A stretch of 64,000 bases of DNA from Polyangiaceae bacterium (GTDB taxonomy: Bacteria > Myxococcota_A > Polyangia > Polyangiales > Polyangiaceae): the NCBI GenBank assembly GCA_015075635.1, contig JABTUA010000003.1, positions 1,550,001 to 1,614,000 on the forward strand, read 5' to 3'. Position numbers and translations under genes: made by a program. The notes under the pieces were generated by a model, which was not told the origin of the DNA, did not search any database, and saw only the letters and a program-made list of their open reading frames with translations. Shown in pieces: positions 6,224-14,930 of the stretch; positions within the stretch are counted from its first letter, which is position 1, and each line of letters starts with the position of its first letter.

Positions 6224-8503
6224 TCACTGCGGCAAGATCAGCGTGCAGATGTCGTTGATGCACTTGAGCTTCGGATCGCAGCAATCCGCGCTCGTCGTGC
6301 ACTTGTCGAACTCTTTGCTGCACTGGTTCTGCTTCTGGCCGCAGGTCAGGGCGCCGGTCTGGGGATCCTGCTGGCAGTAGCCGCCGCAGCACTCGTCACC
6401 GCTCGAGCAGGTGCTGCCGTCGGGCTTGCACGGGTCCATCACCCAGTAGCCGCGGGCGTTGCCGGCCAGGAGCTCCTGCCCCGGTAGGTAGAACGCCGGG
6501 TAGCTGGGATCCGTACCCGGCTGCGCCGACAGGTTGATGGCGGCGACCCAGAGCTTCTTGGTCGTGACGTTCTGGAACAGGTCGTGCTCGCGCGGATCGC
6601 TCCACCACGGATCGATGGTCGCGACGTTGCCGTACATGCGCCGGCTCAGGAACACGACCCAGGCGTAGCCGCCGGACGCCACGGGGCCGACAGTGGGCTC
6701 GTAGTTGAGCAGCGTGTCGTCGGCGTGGTTGCCCGGGCCCACCGGCAGGTAGGAGACGCCGTTCTCCTTGCCGTTCGCGCGGTCGAGCTTGACCGCGGTG
6801 CCGGTGGCGACGTCCGTCCACCAGAGCTCGCCCTGCGCGCCGTAGCGGGTCGCGAAGAACTCCCCGGACGAGTTGGCCTTGACCTCGGTCTGGAACACCA
6901 GCGCGTCGCCGCTCGGCAAGAACCAGGGCCAGCCGGGCCGGTGCGCCCCGCTGTAGACGAGCTTCGGGTTACTGAAGGTCTTGGTCGTGGCGTCGAAGTC
7001 CATGGTCACGAGCTTCTTGCCGTCGCCGGGGCCCACCGTCGCGTCGCCGGCGCCGGTCTGGAACAGGAACGCCACGCGCTTGGTGTCGTGGGAGAACGCG
7101 GGCATGCCCGCGTGCGTCACGAAGCTCGACAGGCCCGTGGTCGCGATGGGGCTGCCGTTCGTCATGTCGTAGAGCGCGGTCGTGGCGCCGGTGTTCGCGG
7201 CGCCCGGCAGCGGCACGGCGTTGCCCAGACCCAGGCTGCCGTCCGGTGACAGGCCAATCCAGCCGAGCTTGGTGTTGGTGCTCGCGGCGTAGGCGGTTTC
7301 GGCGTAGCCGGCGTTCAGCGCGTAGCTCGAGCTCGCCTGGTAGTTGTTGCCGTGCTGCGCGATCATGCGCGCGCCGTCGCTGGCCACGGTGTGGCAGACG
7401 CGGCACGCGGTGCTGTTGCCGTTGCCGCCGGCGACCAGCGTCGGATCGGTGGCGCCGGGCTTGATGGCGAGCGTGGCGCCACCGAACATGCCGTCGCCGC
7501 CGATGGCGCCGGGGTAGTTCTTGGCGAGCTTCGTGCCGTAGGACTGGTAATAGACGGTGCCCTTGAGCTGGCCCTTGGCGACGGTCCAGGTCTCGGTCAT
7601 CGGGCCGTAGGCCACGCCGCCTTTGGCGACCACGATGTTCAGGCTGAGCTGCCCGCCCGCCGCCGACAGCGTCGCCGCGTCCCATGCCGCCTGCGGAATC
7701 GGATGGCGCACGAAGGGCGCGCCGGGCGCCAGCGGCTTCGGCCGCGCGAAGAAGCCCTTGTAGTCGTAGTTCGGCGCGGTCAGGTGGATGTACACCCCGT
7801 CCGCCACGGCCATGGATCCCGCGGCCCACTGCATCAGCGGCGCCAGCAGGCCGAGCGGCCACACGGTCTTGTCGTAGGGGTAGAGCATCTTCAGGCTCGC
7901 GTCGGCCGTCGGCGTGCCGAGCAAGATGGCCTTCAGCGCCGCGTCCACCACGCCGCCCTCGCCCTCGCCGCCCACTCCCCCGACGCCGCCGCCGGTGGTG
8001 CCGCCGTCGCTCTCGGTGCCGCCGTTCTGCTCGCACTCGAGCTTCACGGTGACGGTGGTGGTGGCCTTCTGCAGGCCGACCGTGGCCTCCACCGTGGCGA
8101 CGCCGCCTGCCTTGCCGGAGGCGGTGAAGAGCCCGCTCTTGTCGATGGTGCCGATCTCCGCCTTGTCCACCAGCCAGAGCGCGTTCGCTTTCGTGCCTCC
8201 GTCGAAGGCATCGAGCTGCACCGTGGGCGCCGCCTCGCCGCACTTCGCGGTCAAGACCGGGTTCTGCGGAGAGATCGACACCGAGGAGCTCGTGTCCGTG
8301 TTCACGTCGAGGTAGAGCCCGCCGCTGCCGCTCGAGGCGCCGGTGCCACTCGACGCGCCGGTGCCGCTGGAGGCGCCGGTGCTCGAGCCGCCGTTGTCAG
8401 CGGTCCCACCATCGCTGCCGCCGCAGGCGCCGGCGACGGCGCTGGCTACGGCCACGATCCCCAAGCCCAGAGCCCAACGTCGTGTCGCCCGCATGGCCGA
8501 CAT
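6224..8503 (-). CDS. Composite lipoprotein: Ig-like, mono-haem c motif, beta-propeller-like, Cys-knot tail
   Basis: 759 residues. A signal peptide with a lipobox-like end (AVAGAC, Cys27) is followed by a Gly/Ser/Thr linker with repeats of G-A-S-S-G-T, then an Ig-like (BIG2-type) segment and further linkers. A CRVCH motif at 367-371 could attach one c-type haem. The centre has repeated segments typical of TolB/WD-type propellers (SPDGSLG, FSHDTKRVAF). The C-terminus carries two Cys-rich motifs of the CxxGxxCCxGxC kind. ATG codons at 8503 and 8494 are both possible starts; neither has a good Shine-Dalgarno sequence. Function is unknown; it is probably surface exposed and possibly redox active. 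Confidence 0.72.
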   Translation of the reverse strand: MSAMRATRRWALGLGIVAVASAVAGACGGSDGGTADNGGSSTGASSGTGASSGTGASSGSGGLYLDVNTDTSSSVSISPQNPVLTAKCGEAAPTVQLDAFDGGTKANALWLVDKAEIGTIDKSGLFTASGKAGGVATVEATVGLQKATTTVTVKLECEQNGGTESDGGTTGGGVGGVGGEGEGGVVDAALKAILLGTPTADASLKMLYPYDKTVWPLGLLAPLMQWAAGSMAVADGVYIHLTAPNYDYKGFFARPKPLAPGAPFVRHPIPQAAWDAATLSAAGGQLSLNIVVAKGGVAYGPMTETWTVAKGQLKGTVYYQSYGTKLAKNYPGAIGGDGMFGGATLAIKPGATDPTLVAGGNGNSTACRVCHTVASDGARMIAQHGNNYQASSSYALNAGYAETAYAASTNTKLGWIGLSPDGSLGLGNAVPLPGAANTGATTALYDMTNGSPIATTGLSSFVTHAGMPAFSHDTKRVAFLFQTGAGDATVGPGDGKKLVTMDFDATTKTFSNPKLVYSGAHRPGWPWFLPSGDALVFQTEVKANSSGEFFATRYGAQGELWWTDVATGTAVKLDRANGKENGVSYLPVGPGNHADDTLLNYEPTVGPVASGGYAWVVFLSRRMYGNVATIDPWWSDPREHDLFQNVTTKKLWVAAINLSAQPGTDPSYPAFYLPGQELLAGNARGYWVMDPCKPDGSTCSSGDECCGGYCQQDPQTGALTCGQKQNQCSKEFDKCTTSADCCDPKLKCINDICTLILPQ

Positions 8504-8550
8504 TCTAGTCGATTGGCGAGGCCGCCGCACGGGCGGGGTACGCTTCGCGC

Positions 8551-8814
8551 GTGGTTCGAGCCTGTCCGCTCCTGCTCGCTGCCGGAGCGCTCTCGTGCGG
8601 CTCCCGTGACCAGGCGGGTGCACCTGATTCGTCCAGCTCCGGCGTCGAGGTGCAGGCCGGCTGGTATTCGTCTTTCGACGAGCCCATCCGCCTGCTCGAG
8701 AACGGCGGCTCGTTGCCCCTGCCAGACTTCGTCGATGTCGACGTCTGGTGGGGCCGGCTCGAAAAGCGAAGCTGGTGTTCCGAGCGCAGCTTGGCTATGC
8801 CGCGCGCTCCATGA
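8551..8814 (+). CDS. Possible small lipoprotein (uncertain)
   Basis: 87 residues from a GTG start. The N-terminus (VRACPLLLAAGALSC) resembles a signal peptide with a lipobox, followed by SSSSG and a short acidic segment ending DFVDVDVWWG. After that the protein becomes Arg/Ser-rich and less protein-like, while the frame of the next gene reads P-A-R-K-A-K-L-V-F-R-A-Q-L-G-Y just there. This suggests either a genuine small lipoprotein with a four-base ATGA overlap to the next gene, or a gene broken by a frameshift near 8750. No family is recognised. Confidence 0.4.
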   Translation: MVRACPLLLAAGALSCGSRDQAGAPDSSSSGVEVQAGWYSSFDEPIRLLENGGSLPLPDFVDVDVWWGRLEKRSWCSERSLAMPRAP

Positions 8815-9308
8815 AAGCTCCCCTCCCCATCGGTCTTGGTCTGGCGATGCTCGGCTGCAACGCGAGCTCCGCGCCGCCTCCCGCCGGGGCGGGGCCGGGG
8901 AAGGTCTGCACGGAGATGGGCTGCCAGAGCGGGCTCGACATCGAGCTCGTGCGCCCCACCGGCTGGCCGCCGGGCAGCTACCGCATCACGCTCAGGGTCG
9001 ACGGCAAGTCGGCGAGCTGCGAGGGCAAGCTCCCGCTCGAGCCTTGCGAGCGCGGGCCGACGTTTCACTGCAACGACGCCTCACTCAGCATCGCCGAGAG
9101 CGGCTGCGCGCTGGCGGCGGACCAGCACGCCATCGGCGGCCTGACCTCGACCGTCACCGAAGCGTCGAAAGCCTCCCTCGTCATCGAGCACCAGGGCGCG
9201 CTCCAAGCCACGGCGCAGCTCACGCCAGCGTTCCAGACCGTGCAGCCCAACGGGCCGGGCTGCGAGCCGGTGTGCCAGAGCGCGTCGATGCGGCTCACGC
9301 TGCGCTGA
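8811..9308 (+). CDS. Small lipoprotein of unknown function
   Basis: 165 residues. MKAPLPIGLGLAMLGC is a short signal peptide with a convincing lipobox at Cys16. The mature part has conserved-looking cysteines in CTEMGCQSG, SASCEGKLPLEPC and GCEPVC and alternates hydrophobic residues, suggesting a disulfide-bonded beta domain. The segment GWPPGSYRITLRVDG looks like an Ig-like strand pair. No known family is recognised. It is followed by tgt after 29 bases, on the same strand. Confidence 0.65.
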   Translation: MKAPLPIGLGLAMLGCNASSAPPPAGAGPGKVCTEMGCQSGLDIELVRPTGWPPGSYRITLRVDGKSASCEGKLPLEPCERGPTFHCNDASLSIAESGCALAADQHAIGGLTSTVTEASKASLVIEHQGALQATAQLTPAFQTVQPNGPGCEPVCQSASMRLTLR

Positions 9309-9337
9309 GGCCGCTCACGTGATATCGGGTCAGCGTC

Positions 9338-10489
9338 ATGCCGCTGCCCTTCTCCGTGACCGCGACCGACCCCGGCTCGCGCGCGCGGCGCGGCTTCCTC
9401 GACACCGCCCACGGACGCGTGGAGACCCCGGTGTTCATGACGGTGGGCACTCGGGCCACCGTGACCGGCCTCGACCCGGCCGACCTGGCGGCGGTCGGGG
9501 CGCAGGTGCTGCTGGGCAACACCTACCATTTGATGCTGCGTCCGGGGCCCGAGCTGTTCCGACGGGTCGGCGGCATCCACCGCTTCATGGGCTGGTCGGG
9601 CCCGGTGCTCACCGACTCCGGCGGTTACCAGATCTTCTCGCTGCCTGCCGAGCGTACGATCAGCGAGCGCGGCGCGCGCTTTCGCAGCTACGTCGACCGG
9701 CGCGAGCACTTGCTGTCGCCGGAGCGCTCGATCGAGGTCCAGACCGCCATCGGCGCCGACATCATGATGGTGCTCGACGAGTGCGTGGACGGGCGGTCCG
9801 ACGCCAGCGTCACGCGGGCAGCGATGGAGCGGACCCATCGTTGGGCGTTGCGCAGCCTGGCGGCGCGAACCAACCCCGCGCAGGCCCTGTTCGCCATCGT
9901 GCAGGGCGGTGTGGTCCCCGCGCTGCGCCGGGAGTCGGCCGCCTTCCTCACGGAGCAGCCCTTCGACGGCTTCGCGATAGGCGGGCTCGCGGTCGGCGAC
10001 CGCCGCTCCGAGCGTGAAGACATGACGGCGCTGTCGGCGGAGCTCTTGCCAGCGAATCGGCCGCGTTACCTGATGGGCGTGGGGACTCCGCCCGATCTCC
10101 TCCAAGCCATGCTGGCGGGCGTGGACATGTTCGACTGCGTCTTGCCCACGCACCTCGGCTGGCAGGGCACCGCGTTCACCTCCACCGGGCGGGTGAAGCT
10201 GACCCGTGCGGCCCACGCGCACGCGGATCGCTCGCTCGACGAAGCCTGCGGATGTGCCACCTGCCGGGGCTTCTCCCGGGCCTATTTGCACCACCTCTTC
10301 AAGTGCGGCGAGCCGCTCGGCCCGCGCCTGATCTCGAGGCACAACCTGCACCACTACCTGACGCTGATGGGCGAGGCCCGCGCCGCCATCGAGCGCGGGG
10401 AGTACGCCGCCTACGCGAAGGACAAGCTCGACGCCATCGACCGCCACGAGCACAGCGAGCGCCGAATCGGCGAGGAGGCGCCGGCGTGA
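9338..10489 (+). CDS. tgt: tRNA-guanine transglycosylase (queuine tRNA-ribosyltransferase)
   Basis: 383 residues, the normal length for bacterial Tgt. It exchanges guanine 34 for preQ1 in tRNAs with GUN anticodons. The TDSGGYQ motif gives Asp93; GVDMFDCVLPT gives the nucleophile Asp266; the zinc site is C304, C306, C309 in CGCATC plus a histidine in the SRHNLHHYL segment. FAIGGLAVGD and YLMGVGTP are also typical. The stop codon overlaps the GTG start of the following methyltransferase gene. No other queuosine gene is visible nearby. Confidence 0.95.
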   Translation: MPLPFSVTATDPGSRARRGFLDTAHGRVETPVFMTVGTRATVTGLDPADLAAVGAQVLLGNTYHLMLRPGPELFRRVGGIHRFMGWSGPVLTDSGGYQIFSLPAERTISERGARFRSYVDRREHLLSPERSIEVQTAIGADIMMVLDECVDGRSDASVTRAAMERTHRWALRSLAARTNPAQALFAIVQGGVVPALRRESAAFLTEQPFDGFAIGGLAVGDRRSEREDMTALSAELLPANRPRYLMGVGTPPDLLQAMLAGVDMFDCVLPTHLGWQGTAFTSTGRVKLTRAAHAHADRSLDEACGCATCRGFSRAYLHHLFKCGEPLGPRLISRHNLHHYLTLMGEARAAIERGEYAAYAKDKLDAIDRHEHSERRIGEEAPA

Positions 10490-11313
10490 GCGAGAAGGCC
10501 TCCGGCTGCGAGGTGGTGGTCACCCGGAGCGGCGCCCGGGCGATGCGCGACCGCGCCACGGGTGAGCTGATGCACCCGGTGGTGGGTCCGCTGGTCGAGG
10601 CCGAGCGGCTCTACGTGACTCCGTCGCGGCTCGAGGCGCGGCTCGGCGAGCCCCGAGCGGATCCGTTGGTGCTCCTCGACGTGGGCCTCGGCGCGGGCTC
10701 GAACGCCATCGCAGCCTGGCAGCTATCCGAGGCGCTACCGGCCACGGCGCGGCGTCTCGAGCTCGTCAGCTTCGACCGCGAGCTCTCCGCGCTCGAGCTG
10801 GCGCTTCACCGGTCGCACGCAGCGGCGTTCGGGCTCGAAGGAGGCGCGGGCGCGGCGGCCCGACGGCTTCTCGCCGAGGGGCGCCACGAGAGCGTGCGCG
10901 GCGTCTGGCGGCTATGTCTGGGAGACCTGCCGGGTTCGTTCGCTCAGGTCAGAGAGGGCGCTGCCGACATCGTGTTCTGGGACCCCTTCTCGCCTCGTGC
11001 CAACCCCGCGCTCTGGACGCTGGCCGCGTTCGCCGCGGTCCATCGGCTCTGCCGCCGTGGGGCGACGCTCCACACCTACAGCGCCGCGACCGCGACGCGC
11101 TCGGCGCTTCTGCTGGCGGGATTCGCAGTGGGTGTCGGCGCGGCGGCGGGCACCGACAGGCAGACCACCCAGGCGGCGCTCGCGGCCGAAGACCTCGCGC
11201 AGCCGCTCGAGCGAAGCTTCCTCGAGCGCCTCGCACGCTCGTCGGCGCCTTTCCCGGCGGACGCACCTGCGGACGCGCTCGACCGCCTCGCCGCGTTTCC
11301 GCAGTTCGTCTGA
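10486..11313 (+). CDS. MnmC-N/DUF752-like SAM methyltransferase
   Basis: 275 residues with a GTG start overlapping the tgt stop (GTGA). The fold and motifs fit the methyltransferase domain of MnmC, which completes 5-methylaminomethyl-uridine at tRNA position 34: LLDVGLGAGSNAIAAW (SAM loop), LVSFDRELSAL, DIVFWDPFSPRANPALWT and LHTYSAATATRSALLLAGF. The FAD-dependent oxidoreductase half of bifunctional MnmC is absent. Translational coupling to tgt, which also modifies the wobble position, supports a role in tRNA modification. Its substrate is inferred, not shown. Confidence 0.78.
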   Translation: MSEKASGCEVVVTRSGARAMRDRATGELMHPVVGPLVEAERLYVTPSRLEARLGEPRADPLVLLDVGLGAGSNAIAAWQLSEALPATARRLELVSFDRELSALELALHRSHAAAFGLEGGAGAAARRLLAEGRHESVRGVWRLCLGDLPGSFAQVREGAADIVFWDPFSPRANPALWTLAAFAAVHRLCRRGATLHTYSAATATRSALLLAGFAVGVGAAAGTDRQTTQAALAAEDLAQPLERSFLERLARSSAPFPADAPADALDRLAAFPQFV

Positions 11314-11335
11314 CCCGCGAGGGAGAGCCGCCGCC

Positions 11336-11833
11336 GTGTCGTCGCTGTTCGCCCCTGCCTGCTCGATCACCCGGACCAAGCGCGGTCGCTTCTTCTGGGC
11401 CGCGTGGTGGAGCGCTCCGCCGAAACAGGTGCCGTTCCGCAAGCCGGATGCGGAGGGCGGGGCCGCGGCCACCCGCGAGGAGGCGCTCGCCGCGGCGGAG
11501 AAGAAGGCGGGCATGCGACTCGCCGAAATCGACGCGCTCTGGGCCAGGGCGTGGATGCGCATCCTGCGTGGCCAAGAGCCTTGGCCGAGCCGAGCGAGCC
11601 GTGAGCCGCGCTCCCCGCGCGCCGAAAAGCCGCAGGCGGAGGGCTCGATCTGGTCGGTGCTGGGCGTCTCCCCGAGCGTCACTGAGGCGGAGCTCCGGAC
11701 CGCGTATCGAAAGCAAGCGCTAGAGACCCATCCCGATCGCGGCGGCGACGCCGCGGCGTTCCGCCGTGTGGTCGCCGCCTACGCGGAGGCGCGCAGGCGG
11801 CTCCGCCGGCCGAAGCGGCGAAAGCCGAGCTAG
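11336..11833 (+). CDS. Protein with C-terminal J domain
   Basis: 165 residues; GTG start preceded by GGGAGAG. The last 65 residues are a J domain: IWSVLGVSPSVTEAELRTAY, then the HPD tripeptide at 132-134 in THPDRGGD, then a final helix of AYAEARRRL. J domains stimulate the ATPase of DnaK-type chaperones. The N-terminal 100 residues have a helix with EEALAAAEKKAGMRLAEIDALW but match nothing I know, and there is no Gly/Phe region or zinc finger. It lies 22 bases after the MnmC-like gene on the same strand. Confidence 0.82.
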   Translation: MSSLFAPACSITRTKRGRFFWAAWWSAPPKQVPFRKPDAEGGAAATREEALAAAEKKAGMRLAEIDALWARAWMRILRGQEPWPSRASREPRSPRAEKPQAEGSIWSVLGVSPSVTEAELRTAYRKQALETHPDRGGDAAAFRRVVAAYAEARRRLRRPKRRKPS

Positions 11834-11844
11834 CTGGTCCGCCC

Positions 11845-13446
11845 TCAGCGCACCCGCGCTATCCGCAGGCGCGGCTTCGCCCCGGTCGCCGCGCTCACGC
11901 CGAGCGCGATCTCCGCCTGCCCGGACGTCGCCTCGAGCAGCAGGAGCTCGACCCCGCCGGAGCGCAGCTGGCCGTCCGCCGAAGCCACCGGCTGGAGCTT
12001 GGGCCCGAGCATCTGCTGGCCGTGGAACTTGGCGAACAGGTTCGCGCCGCGCTGGCGCGTCGTGACCGGATCCGCTGCCGTGGGCAGGTACGAGAAGCAC
12101 GGGTTCTTGGCCGCCGCGCCGCCGTCGTCCTCGCGGTTGCTCATCGCCAGCGTGGTCCAGAAGTCCATCGCCAGCGCCTCGAGCGAGGTCCCGGCCTCGC
12201 TGGGCAGCACGGCGGAGATCGGCTCGGGGGCGTCCAGCACCGTGCGCAGGAGCGAGGGGCCGCCCAGGTTCTCGATGCTGCCGTCCGGCTTCGCGACGTC
12301 GCCGCCCGCGCGGTCGTAGAACCAGCGAACGAACAGGTACGAGCCGCCTCGCAGCGCTCCGTCGCGGCTCAGATCGTACTGCACGCCATCGGCCACGGTG
12401 TCGGCCAAGCTGTAGTCGTCGATCTCGTCGAGCCCCGCCTTGGTCACGTACAGGTTGCCGGACTGGTAGCCGAGGACGTCCTGCGCGATGGCGCCGATGC
12501 CCTCGTGCATGTAAGCGCTCTCGTTCGAGCCGCCGATGCCGTTCTTCAGCACCTTCCGGTTGTAGTGGATCATGTGCGACAGCTCGTGCGCCAGGATCTC
12601 CTTGATGGCGTTCGGCGTGTTGTACGGCGGCGGAATGGCGTTGGGCGGGGTCAGGTACAGGTACTCACCCTGATTGCCCGCCGGGCAGCCGAAGCCCGGG
12701 TTCAGGTCGCAGCTGGTGAAGAACGCGACCGCGGTGTCGTAGACCAGCGGGCTGAAGATCAGCGCGATGTGGCCGTCGTTGTCCAGATCCGACTCGACGC
12801 CGAAGATGCTGCGCGCCCGCGGCAGGATGGTCTTCTCGAAGTCGGTGAGGAACTCCTGCACCACCGCGGGGTCGATCAGCGCCGGGTGCGCGGCGGTAGT
12901 GTCGGCCCAGACCACTGCCTTTTCGCCGACCGCCAACGCCTTCACGGTGATGGTCTCCTTGCCGGTCTTGGTGGAGACGTCGACGCTGCGCTCCGCGCCG
13001 ACGGCCGGACCGCTTCCGCTGGGCGGCGTCTCGGCGGGCAGGGACAGCGCCTTCCATTTGTCCGGCGTGAGCGAGCAGGTGGTCAGGACGTTCGCTGCGC
13101 TGTCCGTGAACGTCCCGCCCAAGGACACCGAGTAGTCGTGGAGCCCGCTCGAGTCGTCGAGCTGGTTCGAGGCGAGCACGAGCACGAATTGCTCGTCGCC
13201 GGCCGGTGTCGAGAGGTGCAGGTTGCCGTTGCCGTCGGCGAGCGTGACCTCGGCGGCCTCACCCGCCGCGAGGAGGAGCGCGCCGCCGGCGCCGGCCGCG
13301 CCAGCCGCGCCGCCCGTGCCGCCCGCTCCGCCACCACCGGTACCAGCGGCGCCGCCCGTGGCCGCTACCTTGGAGTCGTCGGAGCCGCAGCCGCTCGACA
13401 AGGCGAGGCAGAGCGCGAGAGCAGCCGTATGCAGTCGTTGGGTCAT
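11845..13446 (-). CDS. HExxH metallopeptidase-like lipoprotein (first of two paralogues)
   Basis: 533 residues. A lipobox (LALSSGC) is followed by a Gly/Ala-rich linker and an N-terminal beta domain. HELSH at 287-291 in ILAHELSHMIHYN is a zinc-peptidase signature, and a downstream glutamate in YMHEGIGAIAQD could be the third ligand. This arrangement resembles the hyicolysin (M30) family. It is probably an exported protease anchored to a membrane. Its start lies 17 bases from the stop of the similar gene at 13464, so the two form one transcription unit, with this one second. GGAG upstream of the ATG is a plausible ribosome site. Confidence 0.8.
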   Translation of the reverse strand: MTQRLHTAALALCLALSSGCGSDDSKVAATGGAAGTGGGGAGGTGGAAGAAGAGGALLLAAGEAAEVTLADGNGNLHLSTPAGDEQFVLVLASNQLDDSSGLHDYSVSLGGTFTDSAANVLTTCSLTPDKWKALSLPAETPPSGSGPAVGAERSVDVSTKTGKETITVKALAVGEKAVVWADTTAAHPALIDPAVVQEFLTDFEKTILPRARSIFGVESDLDNDGHIALIFSPLVYDTAVAFFTSCDLNPGFGCPAGNQGEYLYLTPPNAIPPPYNTPNAIKEILAHELSHMIHYNRKVLKNGIGGSNESAYMHEGIGAIAQDVLGYQSGNLYVTKAGLDEIDDYSLADTVADGVQYDLSRDGALRGGSYLFVRWFYDRAGGDVAKPDGSIENLGGPSLLRTVLDAPEPISAVLPSEAGTSLEALAMDFWTTLAMSNREDDGGAAAKNPCFSYLPTAADPVTTRQRGANLFAKFHGQQMLGPKLQPVASADGQLRSGGVELLLLEATSGQAEIALGVSAATGAKPRLRIARVR

Positions 13447-13463
13447 TTGCAGAGCTCCTGGCC

Positions 13464-14861
13464 TCAGGGCGTGAACGTCGCCGTGTACGTGAACTTCGTC
13501 ATCGGCGCGCTCTTCGAGTCGGCGAGCGTCGCGCCCGGATCGACCGCGACGACCAGGTCGGCGACCTGCCCCGCCGCGAGCGTGAGCGCGATGGCCCCGC
13601 TGCTCGGGTCGTGCGCGCTAACCTTGGCGCTCGCAGGCAGAGCGGGATCGAGCACGACGCTGTGGACGACGAGCTTCGCCAGCTCCGTCGAGGTCAAGGT
13701 CACGCTCAGCGACCCGGCGCCGGGCGAGAAGCGCAGCATGCGGGCGCCGAACGCCACCGCGTCGAGCTCGTGGGGATTGCCGTCGCTCATGGCGGCGGTC
13801 TCCGAGCCGAGCGCGCCCAGGTCGACGGACTCGAAGCCGTAGCGACCGTCGCCGATGCCGGGTTGGTCCAGGAGCGTGGCGACCATCAGCTCGCCGAACA
13901 GGCTCCTGAACGTGACGCCGCTCGGCAGGTGCGCCTCGATGGCCTGCCGGCCGTCCTTCGGATCCTGGAGCACGTCCCGGAGGAAGCTCGAGCCGAAGCG
14001 GTCCAGGACGTAGGTGCCGAAGGCGAAGGTCGCGCCGTAGTCCGAGTAGCTCTTCACGCAGAGCGGGGTCGACGCGGTCTTCTTGGCATACGCCTTGGCG
14101 GCGGGGAGATCCGTCATGTAGCCAGCGACGACCATGGCGGCCTCGGCCATCGCCTCCTCCAGCCAGCCCTCTTCTTGCGGGTCGTACTTCCAGGCGATGA
14201 GGTGGACGAGCTCGTGCGCCGCGACGCCGAGCATGTACTCCGATGCCGGTGCCTGGCCGCCCTTGGCGTTCATGTGCAGCATCTCGGCCAGGTTCGACTT
14301 GTCGCCCGCGGTCTGGTCGTCGGCGCGGAAGAAGCCGTCGAAGCTGTAGCCCTGATAGCCCTTCATCGGCGCGTAGAACAAGACGACGTGTGGGTCGCCG
14401 TCCACGTCGGGCGGTGCGCCGAAGGTCTCCACGTTCGTCTGGTAGATGCCGCGGGCCGGATCGGCCGGGGTGCTGGACGCGAACGCTGCGGCGATGGTGT
14501 CCACCGCCGTCTGGTCCATGTCCACGTTCCACGACTCGTCCGCCACGTAGATGTAGCCGTTCGCGGTCTCGCCACGACAGGTCGACGGCACCTGGATGTC
14601 CGCCGGTGGCATCACGCCGAGATCCCAGGTCCAGAACGAACGCGGCGGGGCGGAGCACGCGCTCGCGCCGCCGCTGCCCGCCGCGCCGCCCGTGCCGGCC
14701 GCGCCGCCGAGCCCCCCGCTGCCCCCGCTCCCACCGACGGCGCCACTGCCGCCGCTGCCGCCGTTGCCGTCGTCGGACGAGCTGCAGCCGACGACCATCG
14801 GCAGGAGCGCGGCCAGGCCCGCCGCCCAGAGCTTGCCCATCGCTTTGCTTCGCTCTCTCAT
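13464..14861 (-). CDS. HExxH metallopeptidase-like lipoprotein (second paralogue)
   Basis: 465 residues. AGGTGAGG five bases before the ATG supports this start. The signal peptide ends in MVVGC and is followed by a Gly/Ser linker of about 45 residues. HELVH at 216-220 in GVAAHELVHLIAW, with W-L-E-E-A-M-A-E-A downstream, gives a zinc-peptidase site like that of its neighbour. The C-terminal 150 residues form a beta-rich domain. It is the upstream gene of the pair, and the order of domains is the same in both, pointing to tandem duplication. Confidence 0.8.
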   Translation of the reverse strand: MRERSKAMGKLWAAGLAALLPMVVGCSSSDDGNGGSGGSGAVGGSGGSGGLGGAAGTGGAAGSGGASACSAPPRSFWTWDLGVMPPADIQVPSTCRGETANGYIYVADESWNVDMDQTAVDTIAAAFASSTPADPARGIYQTNVETFGAPPDVDGDPHVVLFYAPMKGYQGYSFDGFFRADDQTAGDKSNLAEMLHMNAKGGQAPASEYMLGVAAHELVHLIAWKYDPQEEGWLEEAMAEAAMVVAGYMTDLPAAKAYAKKTASTPLCVKSYSDYGATFAFGTYVLDRFGSSFLRDVLQDPKDGRQAIEAHLPSGVTFRSLFGELMVATLLDQPGIGDGRYGFESVDLGALGSETAAMSDGNPHELDAVAFGARMLRFSPGAGSLSVTLTSTELAKLVVHSVVLDPALPASAKVSAHDPSSGAIALTLAAGQVADLVVAVDPGATLADSKSAPMTKFTYTATFTP

Positions 14862-14930
14862 CCGCGCCTCACCTGGCGCGGCCCGTACCGCAACCCGGCA
14901 CGGCGCGCAAACGGGCCTCCGCCGCCGATC

